Shown: positions 7,158 through 15,052 of the stretch, in pieces
Layout: each line of letters starts with the position of its first letter
Position numbering within the stretch: the stretch's first letter is position 1
From: Terriglobus sp.
GTDB taxonomy: Bacteria > Acidobacteriota > Terriglobia > Terriglobales > Acidobacteriaceae
Direction: 5' to 3'
DNA: 21,069 nt
NCBI GenBank assembly: GCA_023265355.1
Contig: JAHFTZ010000002.1
Location: forward strand, 1 to 21,069
Position numbers and translations under genes: made by a program
Notes under the pieces: model-generated
The model's database searches: none
Seen by the model: the letters and a program-made list of their open reading frames with translations, nothing else
Told to the model about the DNA's origin: nothing

Positions 7158-9260
7158 GTGAAGCTCGTCCCCTGCGCCCTTTTCTCTTTGCTCTTTTCCA
7201 TGACCCTTCACACGCAGGACGCGATTCCTACCTTCACTCGAAGCTACTCTGCGGGCGCGGCGGGAAATGCGATCTCCTACACAGTGGTCGGCAAAGATCC
7301 GGCACAGGGCGGCACGACGACGATTCCAACCGTCCTTGTACCTCTTACGCTCGTCTTTGATGGCTCCCCGGTCAGGACGGTCACTGTGAGTGCCGGGAGT
7401 GAAGCAGAAAAGGTAGTGCACTCTCCGTTGTTCGGCCAGTACGCCTTTCCCTCCGGCACGACGCAGTACACGGACGCGCTGCTTCGCACGACCTTCAACA
7501 AACCCGGCATGGAGGGCTGGCACACCCTTCTGTCCCAGCCGAAGATCGCACCGAAGACAATTCACATCCCGGCGGGATTTGGTTACGTGTTGCCAGTGAA
7601 GAAGAGTGGGCGCGAACTGGCCGTGGTGGACGTGGAGTTTCTGCAGAAGGAGATCTTCAAGCAGTTTGTAGCCGCACCTGGGACGCTCTACGTCTTTTTG
7701 GCGAATAACACGACCTTCTACGCGGATGGCGACGCGACCGTATGTTGCTCAACCGGGACGCATGGCGTGGATGCAGGTTCCGGGCAGAGCTTCGTTCTTG
7801 GCTCTTATTTCGATGCAGGCATTGTCGAGCACAGCGACGATGTGCAGCCGCTCTCGCAGCAGCTTGCGGAGTTCTTCTACGACCCGTTGCACCAGCCGCT
7901 GACGCACACTGCGCGCGGCGTAGCGGCGCCGGGAAATGTCTTCCCTGCATGGCTGCGTCCCGGGACGGCACTGACGACGGGTGGATGTGGCGGCACAGGC
8001 ATCGGCACGCAGTACTTTCTGCTGCAGCCGACGAATATCAATCCGAAGAATAATGTTCCTGCCTCGATTGCAAACACCGCAGTGCTGCATGGCATGACGT
8101 ATCACCTGCAGAACGCGGCGACGCTCGCATGGCACACAGGCAGCAGCGCGGACCTTGGATCTGTCTACAGCTTTCCCGATCCGAAAGCGCTCACGACGGC
8201 GGCGGCTCCCTGCCCCGCGCGCGGACGCAATCCATACTCGGCAGTGGACAAGCCCGCAACGCCGACAGTTCCGTTTGACGGCAACGGTCACGGGCATCAG
8301 CTCATCGGCTATTGGGCGGGTTACGGCGCGGCGGGGTCGACGTTTCCGCTGCGTGAGGTCTCTCCGCAGTGGGATGTGATCATCATTGCGTTTGCGACGC
8401 CAGACAAGAACGCGCCCGAAGGAACCATGCAGTTCCACACGCCCGCAGGTCTGGATACTGCCGCGTTTAAAGCGGACATCGCCTACCTGAAGAGCCAGGG
8501 TAAGAAGGTGATGATCTCACTGGGAGGTGGTGGACAACACTTTACGCTGGCCGATCCAGCGCGGGTTCCGAACTACATCTCCTCCGTGACGCAGATTGTG
8601 ACCGAGTATGGTTTTGATGGGATCGACATTGATTTCGAGAGCCCTTCGCTTTCGATTGCTCCCGGAGATACGGACTTCAAACATCCGAAGACGCCTTCGA
8701 TCGTGAATCTGATCTCTGCGATGCGGCAGCTCAAGGAACACTTTGGCCCGAAGTTCATGCTCTCCCTTGTACCCGAAGGCACACAGACACCGGGCGGATT
8801 CCCCAGCTATGGTGGACAGTTTGGATCGTATCTGCCGATCCTCTACGGAGTACGCGACATCCTCAGCTTCGTGGATACGCAGAGTTACAACACGCCTCCG
8901 CTACTGGGCCTGGATGGCAATATCTACCAACCCGGCACAGTCGACTATCACGTGGCCATGACGGAGCTTCTGCTGCATGGATTCCCTGTCGGCGGCGATC
9001 CAAAGCAGATGTTTCCACCGACTCCGGCGAGCCAGGTGGCGACAGGCTTTCTGACAGGCGATACAAATCCGGAGATCGTGCAGGCCGCCATGCGCACGTT
9101 GCTTACAGGAAAGACAGAGCCAGGTTCGCACTACAAGGTGATGAAGCCCGGCGGGTATCCGGATTTTCTGGGAGCGATGTTCTGGACGATCGATGCGGAT
9201 CGGCGTGGAAACTACAACTACTCCAATGCAGTTGGACCGTTACTGCATGGAGCGAGGTGA
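7158..9260 (+). CDS. Exported GH18 chitinase-like protein with large N-terminal domain of unknown function
   Basis: From GTG 7158 the protein has 700 residues. It begins with a signal peptide (MKLVPCALFSLLFSMTLHTQ). Residues about 21-375 form an exported domain without a known catalytic motif; its start (YSAGAAGNAISYTVVGKDPAQG, then TTTIPTVLVPL) resembles stand-alone hypothetical exported proteins I associate with Acidobacteriota. Residues about 378-700 form a GH18 TIM barrel: LIGYWAGYG (first strand), KVMISLGGGG (the SxGG motif, about 450) and DGIDIDFE at 487-494, the DxxDxDxE signature with catalytic Glu494. SYN near 590 and MFWTIDAD near the end fit the later strands. GH18 enzymes cut chitin or related GlcNAc polymers by substrate-assisted retention. 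Endo-N-acetylglucosaminidase activity is an alternative. The frame stays open upstream to 6672, but that part is antisense to the hydrolase gene and is not taken as coding. An ATG at 7110 is the second choice of start. Confidence 0.9.
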   Translation: MKLVPCALFSLLFSMTLHTQDAIPTFTRSYSAGAAGNAISYTVVGKDPAQGGTTTIPTVLVPLTLVFDGSPVRTVTVSAGSEAEKVVHSPLFGQYAFPSGTTQYTDALLRTTFNKPGMEGWHTLLSQPKIAPKTIHIPAGFGYVLPVKKSGRELAVVDVEFLQKEIFKQFVAAPGTLYVFLANNTTFYADGDATVCCSTGTHGVDAGSGQSFVLGSYFDAGIVEHSDDVQPLSQQLAEFFYDPLHQPLTHTARGVAAPGNVFPAWLRPGTALTTGGCGGTGIGTQYFLLQPTNINPKNNVPASIANTAVLHGMTYHLQNAATLAWHTGSSADLGSVYSFPDPKALTTAAAPCPARGRNPYSAVDKPATPTVPFDGNGHGHQLIGYWAGYGAAGSTFPLREVSPQWDVIIIAFATPDKNAPEGTMQFHTPAGLDTAAFKADIAYLKSQGKKVMISLGGGGQHFTLADPARVPNYISSVTQIVTEYGFDGIDIDFESPSLSIAPGDTDFKHPKTPSIVNLISAMRQLKEHFGPKFMLSLVPEGTQTPGGFPSYGGQFGSYLPILYGVRDILSFVDTQSYNTPPLLGLDGNIYQPGTVDYHVAMTELLLHGFPVGGDPKQMFPPTPASQVATGFLTGDTNPEIVQAAMRTLLTGKTEPGSHYKVMKPGGYPDFLGAMFWTIDADRRGNYNYSNAVGPLLHGAR

Positions 9261-9288
9261 CTTGGTTTCTTTTTGCCATTCCGTAGCA

Positions 9289-9316
9289 TCAGGGGGGATC
9301 TGCCTCACCCTCCTGA
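9289..9316 (+). terminator. Weak hairpin between GH18 and GH2 genes
   Basis: TCAGGGGGG (9289-9297) can pair with CCCTCCTGA (9308-9316), with one G-U pair and a 10-base loop. It follows the GH18 stop by about 28 bases but has no T tract after it, so it may only be an attenuating or mRNA-end-protecting structure. Confidence 0.35.
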
Positions 9317-9330
9317 CGCATCAGATAAGC

Positions 9331-9336
9331 AGAGGG
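9331..9336 (+). promoter_or_regulatory. Ribosome-binding site supporting the TTG start of the GH2 gene
   Basis: AGAGGG lies seven bases before TTG 9344. No ATG or GTG occurs at a suitable place, and conserved GH2 sequence (NWINLNGQWDF) starts only about 25 codons later. Confidence 0.5.
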
Positions 9337-9343
9337 CTAAAAT

Positions 9344-11182
9344 TTGCACGACACTTCGTTTGATACGCCCGAACGTTCCGGCAACGCCTACCCCGATCCG
9401 CAGATGCAACGTCAAAATTGGATCAACCTAAATGGGCAGTGGGACTTCTGCATCGACCGCGGTGCGCACTTCGGTCTGCCCGGAGAGGTGAAGTGGGACC
9501 GCACCATTACTGTCCCTTTCAGTCCGGAGACACCGGCGAGCGGCATCCACGACACGGGACTTTACGCTGCTGTCTGGTACAGGCGCACGATGGAGAGCCC
9601 CGCACTGGTAGATGTCCAGCGCCTGCTTTTGCACTTCGAAGCTGTGGACTATCGCACGACGGTCTGGGTGAACGGCGCGCGCGTGGCGACGCACGAAGGC
9701 GGCTATACGCCCTTCCATGCAGATATAACGGATGTCCTGTTGCCTGACGGACCGCAGGAGGTCATTGTTCGCGCGGAGGACGATCCCGGCGATCTGGCCA
9801 AGCCGCGTGGCAAGCAGGATTGGAAACTTGACTCCCATTCGATCTGGTACCCGCGCACAACAGGGATCTGGCAGACGGTATGGTTGGAGGTCGTGCCGGG
9901 TACGCGCATTCGCACACTGGAGTGGTCGTCGAGCCTTGACCGCTGGGACATCAGTCTAGCCGCCAGTATCAAAGGTCCGGCGACGGAGGGGCTAACACTG
10001 CGGGTCAAGCTCACGGCCGGAGCGATGCTCCTGGCCAACGATCTCTATGAAGTGTTGTCTGGCGAAGTTCATCGACATATCGCACTCTCCGACCCGGGCA
10101 TTGACGACTATCGCAACGGCCTGTTGTGGTCTCCTTCTTCTCCGACAATCATCGATGCGGAACTTGAACTCCATGACGCGCAGGGCGTGTTGATCGACAA
10201 AGTCCTGAGCTATACAGCGATACGCTCTGTGGCTGTGCAGGGAGATCGGTTTATCCTGAATGGCCGTCCGCTGAACCTCCGCATGGTACTGGATCAGGGA
10301 TACTGGCCGGAGAGCGGCCTGACTGCGCCCAGCGACGATGCACTACTGCAGGATGTTTTGCTGGCGAAGAAGATGGGCTTCAACGGCGTGCGCAAGCACC
10401 AGAAGATCGAGAGTCGCCGGTATCTTTACTGGGCCGATCGCCTGGGCCTTCTGGTGTGGGAGGAGATGCCGAGCGCGTATCGCTATACGACTGCGTCCAT
10501 CGAGCGGACGACACGCGAGTGGATGGAGGTGATCCATCGTGATCGCAGCCATCATTGCATCGTCGCGTGGGTGCCCTTCAACGAGTCGTGGGGCGTTCCA
10601 GATTTACCAGAAAGCCCTGCGCAGAGACATTACGTACAAACGCTCTATCACCTCACAAAGGCGCTCGATCCCACGCGGCCCGTCATCGGCAACGATGGGT
10701 GGGAGAGCGTTGCCACGGACATCATCGGTATCCACGATTATGACGACAATCCGCAACGCATCGGCAAGCGTTATGGCATTGACGATATTGAAGCGCACCT
10801 GCTCAAGCGCGAACGACCGGGCGGACGCATGTTGTTTGTCGAAGGTGAGAGCGTATGGAGTCACCCGATCATGCTGACGGAATTCGGCGGTATTGCCTAC
10901 TCCGGACGCGATGGTGCCTGGGGCTATTCCCGTTCAGAGACAGCAGAGCAGTTGCTGGAGCGATATAAGGCCCTGCTGGAGACGGTGCGGAATCTACCTG
11001 CGCTGGCGGGCTTCTGCTATACACAGTTCACGGATACATACCAGGAGGCAAACGGCCTGCTCTATGCCGACCGCACGCCGAAGATCTCGTTTGAGGATCT
11101 ATCGCTTGCGACGACCGGATCTGTGCCGGACTTCGACACGTTGGCAGAGACGATCTGGCGCGAACACATCATGCGGCGATAG
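9344..11182 (+). CDS. Glycoside hydrolase family 2 enzyme (beta-galactosidase/glucuronidase-like), cytoplasmic
   Basis: The product has 612 residues and appears to start at TTG 9344, with AGAGGG seven bases upstream. There is no signal peptide, so the enzyme should be cytoplasmic and act on imported oligosaccharides. The layout is that of GH2: an N-terminal jelly-roll sugar-binding domain (about 24-180; NLNGQWDF, WYRRT, HFEAVDYRTTVWVNG), an immunoglobulin-like domain (about 185-290), then a TIM barrel (about 300-590). The acid/base is Glu414 in FNESWG and the nucleophile Glu513 in LTEFGG, the standard GH2 positions. GH2 members retain configuration and cut beta-galactosides, glucuronides, mannosides or arabinosides; which of these cannot be decided here. 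It follows the GH18 gene by 83 bases and converges with the GH1-like gene, with a strong hairpin between them. Confidence 0.93.
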   Translation: MHDTSFDTPERSGNAYPDPQMQRQNWINLNGQWDFCIDRGAHFGLPGEVKWDRTITVPFSPETPASGIHDTGLYAAVWYRRTMESPALVDVQRLLLHFEAVDYRTTVWVNGARVATHEGGYTPFHADITDVLLPDGPQEVIVRAEDDPGDLAKPRGKQDWKLDSHSIWYPRTTGIWQTVWLEVVPGTRIRTLEWSSSLDRWDISLAASIKGPATEGLTLRVKLTAGAMLLANDLYEVLSGEVHRHIALSDPGIDDYRNGLLWSPSSPTIIDAELELHDAQGVLIDKVLSYTAIRSVAVQGDRFILNGRPLNLRMVLDQGYWPESGLTAPSDDALLQDVLLAKKMGFNGVRKHQKIESRRYLYWADRLGLLVWEEMPSAYRYTTASIERTTREWMEVIHRDRSHHCIVAWVPFNESWGVPDLPESPAQRHYVQTLYHLTKALDPTRPVIGNDGWESVATDIIGIHDYDDNPQRIGKRYGIDDIEAHLLKRERPGGRMLFVEGESVWSHPIMLTEFGGIAYSGRDGAWGYSRSETAEQLLERYKALLETVRNLPALAGFCYTQFTDTYQEANGLLYADRTPKISFEDLSLATTGSVPDFDTLAETIWREHIMRR

Positions 11183-11200
11183 ACGGGGATAGAAGTATTT

Positions 11201-11244
11201 GTGCCCCATTCTTTCGAGGCTTTTATCGCGAAAGAATGGGGCAC
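11201..11244. terminator. Perfect 16-bp hairpin, likely bidirectional terminator between convergent genes
   Basis: GTGCCCCATTCTTTCG (11201-11216) and CGAAAGAATGGGGCAC (11229-11244) are exactly complementary, with a 12-base loop that contains TTTT. The hairpin lies 18 bases after the GH2 stop and 15 bases after the stop of the opposite-strand GH1-like frame, as expected for a terminator shared by convergent genes. No long T run follows on either side. Confidence 0.75.
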
Positions 11245-11259
11245 GGGATCCACCGAAAA

Positions 11260-11706
11260 CTAAGCCGCGAGATCTGTACCCTGCACGTGGGGGAAGTGAA
11301 TGCGATCATCGCGTCTCCACCACCCTTGTGTGGCGAGCGCAGGATGCTGCGGCACAGAGCCAGAAGCCAACTGTTGAATGAACTCTGCCAACGCTGTGGG
11401 TGTCGGCTGGCCGCTGGTGACGTCGAAGGCGCCCGCCTCATAATGTCCATTTTCGCAGGTGACGAGCGCGTTCCAGAAGAAGGAACCAAGCAGCGCCCAC
11501 ATCGTCATCGCGCGGCAGTCGACACCGGCCTCACGTGCTGCGGAGATCTCCGCCCATGCTTCGGCGGCCCAGCGAATCTGCTCGCGAACATCGCCTCCAA
11601 GATGGACTTCGGTGACCGCAACCGGAATGCCATAGCGCTGCCAGGCCTCCGTAACCATGGAGCCAAATCCGGCTATGCCCTCTGGACGCACGCGGACGGC
11701 TTCCAC
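11260..11706 (-). CDS. C-terminal fragment of the GH1-like glycosidase
   Basis: This frame can be opened from a GTG at 11706 and gives 148 residues with the presumed nucleophile motif VTE (31-33) and a terminal GWWRRDDR segment. No ribosome site precedes the GTG, so it is more likely the downstream half of the broken gene than a separate protein. Confidence 0.5.
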   Translation of the reverse strand: MEAVRVRPEGIAGFGSMVTEAWQRYGIPVAVTEVHLGGDVREQIRWAAEAWAEISAAREAGVDCRAMTMWALLGSFFWNALVTCENGHYEAGAFDVTSGQPTPTALAEFIQQLASGSVPQHPALATQGWWRRDDRIHFPHVQGTDLAA

Positions 11707-12554
11707 ATCGCAGAGAGGCGATCATGCGGATAGAGATGTGTGCGGTCATCAAGATAGCGATCGCTGGTGAGGTAGTAGTTCACGCCGACAATATTCGGGG
11801 GGCATGGATTGGCGGCAAACCAGAGGATCTCTTCCTCGAAGAGACCCGCCTTCACCATGTACGAGAAGAGCGGATGCTGCCGCGTCACTCGACCGCAGAG
11901 CAGATCGAATGGAAGCCAGCGACGTTCATCCAAAAGGTCACAGGTCGAACTCAGTGCATCCGTCCCCCAGATGCTTCCCAGATCGTCGGTCTGAATGAGT
12001 TGCGCATCGGGACGCACAAGGCGGATGGCCTGCATGCTGAGAACGGTTGCCTTCGTCTGGTTGAGAAGCGCACGGAGATAGCTCCGACGCGATTGATGAT
12101 GCGGGTACCAGATTGCATAGAGGCCGCTGAAGCGAGCCGTGGTATGAGGCTCGTTCACGGGCGTGTAGGCATCCACCCACGGATAACGGGCCGCAACCTC
12201 TCCAGCGTACGCCGCAAGCTTGGCAGGAAAGTCTTCATCAAGAAGGCTGGTGTGCCGCGGTCCGCTGCCGTGATGCACAAGGCTCACGATGGGGCGAACC
12301 TTCTGCTGCCGTAGAGCGTTCATTCGCTCGTCCGACCAGCGCCACGTCGGATCGAGTTCGTGACGTTCCCACAGTAGGCCGTAGCGCAGCGTGCTGATGC
12401 CGAGTTCTGCAATGCGCTCAATGTCACTGACACGCTGTGCATGGCCGGAGATAAGCATCTGGTCCAGATAAGAATCGCCAACCCGGTTGCATGTGTACTC
12501 AATGCCGCCCCAGAGTTCGAGCGGCTGGGCAGCGACTAAGGGACTCTGATTCAT
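11673..12554 (-). CDS. N-terminal fragment of the GH1-like glycosidase
   Basis: If the frameshift is real, this is what is translated: 293 residues. They hold the first part of the TIM barrel and the NEP acid/base motif (134-136), followed by about 14 out-of-frame residues (ending MWKPSACVQRA) before a TAG. Without the nucleophile strand it should not be catalytically active. Confidence 0.6.
   Translation of the reverse strand: MNQSPLVAAQPLELWGGIEYTCNRVGDSYLDQMLISGHAQRVSDIERIAELGISTLRYGLLWERHELDPTWRWSDERMNALRQQKVRPIVSLVHHGSGPRHTSLLDEDFPAKLAAYAGEVAARYPWVDAYTPVNEPHTTARFSGLYAIWYPHHQSRRSYLRALLNQTKATVLSMQAIRLVRPDAQLIQTDDLGSIWGTDALSSTCDLLDERRWLPFDLLCGRVTRQHPLFSYMVKAGLFEEEILWFAANPCPPNIVGVNYYLTSDRYLDDRTHLYPHDRLSAMWKPSACVQRA
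11712..11717 (-). repeat. CT dinucleotide repeat at the frameshift point
   Basis: Three CT units on the minus strand lie where the two GH1-like frames need to join. Loss of one unit gives a continuous frame reading HDRLCDVEAVRV. Confidence 0.6.
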
Positions 12555-12580
12555 CGCATATGCCTCAGCCCTAAGCGAAC

Positions 12581-14962
12581 TCAGGCCGCACTGCCTTCCT
12601 GCTCGAGCGATTTTTCGATGCGTGCGACATCGATGGCGGTCGAGGGAACGGCAACGAGTGCGGTCTTTGCGGATTGTGCAGGACGTCGGCCACTCAATTT
12701 CTGGAAGAGTGTGAGGGACTGCGCGACCACCTGGTCCATGTTGTAGTACTTGTAGGTCGCCAGGCGTCCCGCGAAGTGGACATCCGGCAATGCTTCTGCC
12801 ATCGCCTTGTACTTCGTATACAGCTCCGCGTTCTTGGGTTGTGGAATCGGGTAGTAGGGATCACCTTCTGCGCAGGGGTATTCGTAGACGATGCTTGTCT
12901 TCTTATGTTCCTGCCCAGTGAGATATTTGAACTCTGTGACGCGCGTGTAGGCATGCTCGTTCGGATAATTGACGACGGCGGCAGGCTGGAACTGTTCGCG
13001 ATCGTGCGTCTGATGTTCGAACTGCAGCGAACGATACGGCAGCTTGCCGTGGCAAAAATTAAAGTATTCGTCGACGGGACCAGTGAAGATCAGTTCGCGG
13101 AACGAGATCTCATCCTTGATGTCGCTGTAGTCCGTGTTCAGCATGATGTGAATGTTGGGATGATCCAGCATCTTGTCGAACATGCGCGTGTAACCTTCGG
13201 CAGGCATGGCCTGAAAACGGTCCGTAAAATAACGATCGTCACGGCTGGTACGAATAGGAAGGCGCGCCGTCACAGCAGCGTCTAGCTCAGAGGGGTCAAG
13301 AGCCCACTGCTTGCGCGTGTAGTTGCGGAAGAATTTTTCATACAGCTCGCGGCCAATGCGCGAAACAACAACGTCCTCGGAAGTTTTAATGTTTTCACAG
13401 GGCTCCGCGACAGATTGCAGAAACTCTTCTACCTGCAAACAGTTCAGGTTGAGGCCGTACATCTTGTTAAGTGTGTCCGCATTAATAGGCATAGGAAGAA
13501 GCTGCCCATCGACACTCGCCTGCACGCGATGCTCATACGGACGCCACGCGGTAAAACGGGAAAGATAAGCAAATACTTTTTCGGAGTTCGTGTGGAAGAT
13601 ATGCGGGCCGTATTTATGAACGAGGATACCGGCTTCGTTGTAATAGTCGTAAGCGTTGCCTGCAATGTGGTTGCGACGATCCACGATGAGGACGCGAGCG
13701 CCCATCTCTGTCGCGAGCCGTTCCGCTAAAACGCTTCCTGCAAATCCCGCACCGATAATGACGTAATCAAACATTGGCTCTGCTCCTCCCTCTTCGCGCC
13801 CCATCGTGCCGGTGGGTCTGCCCGTCTCCGGAAAGACACGGAGGATGTGTTTTCTCATGCCTGCAAACGTTTTGTCCCAGGACATATTCGCCAGAAAGCT
13901 GTCGACTTTTGCAAGCCATGCGGAGTCACTCTCTATGAGCGATCCGTCGATTGCCGCACAGAACTCTTCCGCATTGGAACCGATGCGCACAAGCTCCATT
14001 TCGCCATAGGGCCGAACAACATCGTGGATCGGTGTGGAGACCGTGGGTTTACCTGCGGCAAGGTACTCCGGCGTCTTGGTCGGACTGATGAATCGCGTTG
14101 ACGCGTTGCGCGCAAAGGGCAGCATCGCTGCATCCCAACCGGCCAGATATGCGGGTAACTCGCGATAACTTTTTTGTCCGAGATAATGTAAGTTCGCCCC
14201 GCGCGGCAGATCTTCTTCGCGAATCTTAACCACGGGACCTATAAGAATAAAGTGCCAGTCTGGACGCAGACGTGCCGCCTCCGCGAGTAACTCGCGGTCG
14301 AGCCGTTCATCGAGTACGCCATAAAAACCAATGCGCGGATGAGGAATATCCTGTTGGTCGTCTGGATCCGGCTGAGCGGTGCGTGCTTTGGCAAAATGTT
14401 GGACGTCGATGCTGCTGGCAAAAAGATGCGCATTGTCATGTTGTTTCTTCTTCACTTCAAAGAGGCTCTGCCCACCCACGAAGACAACATCCGCACGCTC
14501 GAAGATCTCCTGCTCCAAAGCAACCAGCTCCGGCGGCGCTCCATCGAAACCTGAAAGTTCGTCCATGCAGTCATACACGAGAACATCCGGCGAGAGATGC
14601 CGCGAAAATAAAAGCGCCATGGGCGTGTAGTACCAGGCGACGAGACGTCCAGTTATTTGCGTCGCTAGATAGTTATCCAGCAAAGTACGCTGTGCGTCGA
14701 TGGCCTGCACGCCGTGCGTACCATGCGGAAGAAAAGGAGTTAGAACTTCTACGCCACCCTCTTGAAGCGCACTGTTCAAACGAGGTTCAAGCTCGTCCGT
14801 ATGAATGGGTTCTTCGATAAAAAGAACTCGAGCCACGTTCTGGTAACGAGTTAACAGGTGCTGCGGACGTTGATAGACAAAGTTCCAACGGAGGTGCGAA
14901 AAACATAGCACTGTTTCTTTAACAAAATGGAGGGTGTCCGAAGGCATCTCCGTATGATGCAC
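12581..14962 (-). CDS. glf: Fusion of a glycosyltransferase and UDP-galactopyranose mutase
   Basis: The 793-residue protein has two enzymes in one chain. Residues about 14-380 form a GT-B glycosyltransferase of the TuaH/GT1-like type: CFSHLRWNFVYQRPQHLL at the start, VYDCMDELSGF, GFYGVLDERLD, and SPTKTPEYLAAGKP as donor-site segment. Residues about 394-765 form a complete UDP-galactopyranose mutase: the FAD motif IIGAGFAGSVLAERLA, EHRVQASVDGQLLPMPIN, YFTDRFQAMPAEGY, TRVTEFKYLTG, YYPIP and GRLATYKYYNMDQ, covering the usual FAD- and UDP-sugar-contacting residues. The mutase converts UDP-Galp to UDP-Galf, and the attached transferase could use the product directly. The track start is a GTG at 14962; ATG 14947 is an alternative, and neither has a well-spaced ribosome site. 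The gene lies 90 bases after the GH92 gene and 26 bases before the GH1-like gene on the same strand. The mutase call is very safe; the sugar used by the transferase half is inferred. Confidence 0.94.
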   Translation of the reverse strand: MHHTEMPSDTLHFVKETVLCFSHLRWNFVYQRPQHLLTRYQNVARVLFIEEPIHTDELEPRLNSALQEGGVEVLTPFLPHGTHGVQAIDAQRTLLDNYLATQITGRLVAWYYTPMALLFSRHLSPDVLVYDCMDELSGFDGAPPELVALEQEIFERADVVFVGGQSLFEVKKKQHDNAHLFASSIDVQHFAKARTAQPDPDDQQDIPHPRIGFYGVLDERLDRELLAEAARLRPDWHFILIGPVVKIREEDLPRGANLHYLGQKSYRELPAYLAGWDAAMLPFARNASTRFISPTKTPEYLAAGKPTVSTPIHDVVRPYGEMELVRIGSNAEEFCAAIDGSLIESDSAWLAKVDSFLANMSWDKTFAGMRKHILRVFPETGRPTGTMGREEGGAEPMFDYVIIGAGFAGSVLAERLATEMGARVLIVDRRNHIAGNAYDYYNEAGILVHKYGPHIFHTNSEKVFAYLSRFTAWRPYEHRVQASVDGQLLPMPINADTLNKMYGLNLNCLQVEEFLQSVAEPCENIKTSEDVVVSRIGRELYEKFFRNYTRKQWALDPSELDAAVTARLPIRTSRDDRYFTDRFQAMPAEGYTRMFDKMLDHPNIHIMLNTDYSDIKDEISFRELIFTGPVDEYFNFCHGKLPYRSLQFEHQTHDREQFQPAAVVNYPNEHAYTRVTEFKYLTGQEHKKTSIVYEYPCAEGDPYYPIPQPKNAELYTKYKAMAEALPDVHFAGRLATYKYYNMDQVVAQSLTLFQKLSGRRPAQSAKTALVAVPSTAIDVARIEKSLEQEGSAA

Positions 14963-15052
14963 ATTTCGGCAATTGCGAAGTCTGGAGCTATATCTCAGTC
15001 TTCACAGAACGGCCAGCTTACAAAGACACGCTATTTTTTTGAGGGTGCGCAG

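Larger units (their letters stand above)
11260..12554 (-). pseudogene. GH1-like glycosidase, reading frame broken near 11712
   Basis: This locus reads as one GH1-like protein of about 430 residues split by a frameshift. The first frame begins at ATG 12554 (GAGG eight bases upstream), carries ELWGGIEYTCNR and the acid/base motif TPVNEP (Glu135), and reaches YLDDRTHLYPHD before going out of frame. The second frame continues with VEAVRVRPEG and VTEVHLGG, where the Glu encoded at 11608-11610 is the expected nucleophile, and ends at 11260. Homologues I recall read straight through this point with a YP...DVEAVRV join. Removing one CT from CTCTCT (AGAGAG at 11712-11717 on the plus strand) restores a continuous frame. 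In some bacteria this domain is fused to a C-terminal dTDP-4-dehydrorhamnose-reductase-like domain, which is absent here. It follows the GT-UGM gene by 26 bases, so it probably shares its transcript. It could be a true pseudogene, a phase-variable gene or a sequencing error. Confidence 0.8.

Noticed and set aside
7749..8438. A 229-codon minus-strand frame inside the GH18 gene
   Set aside because: It is Arg/Cys-rich, without motifs, and antisense to continuous GH18-protein coding sequence.
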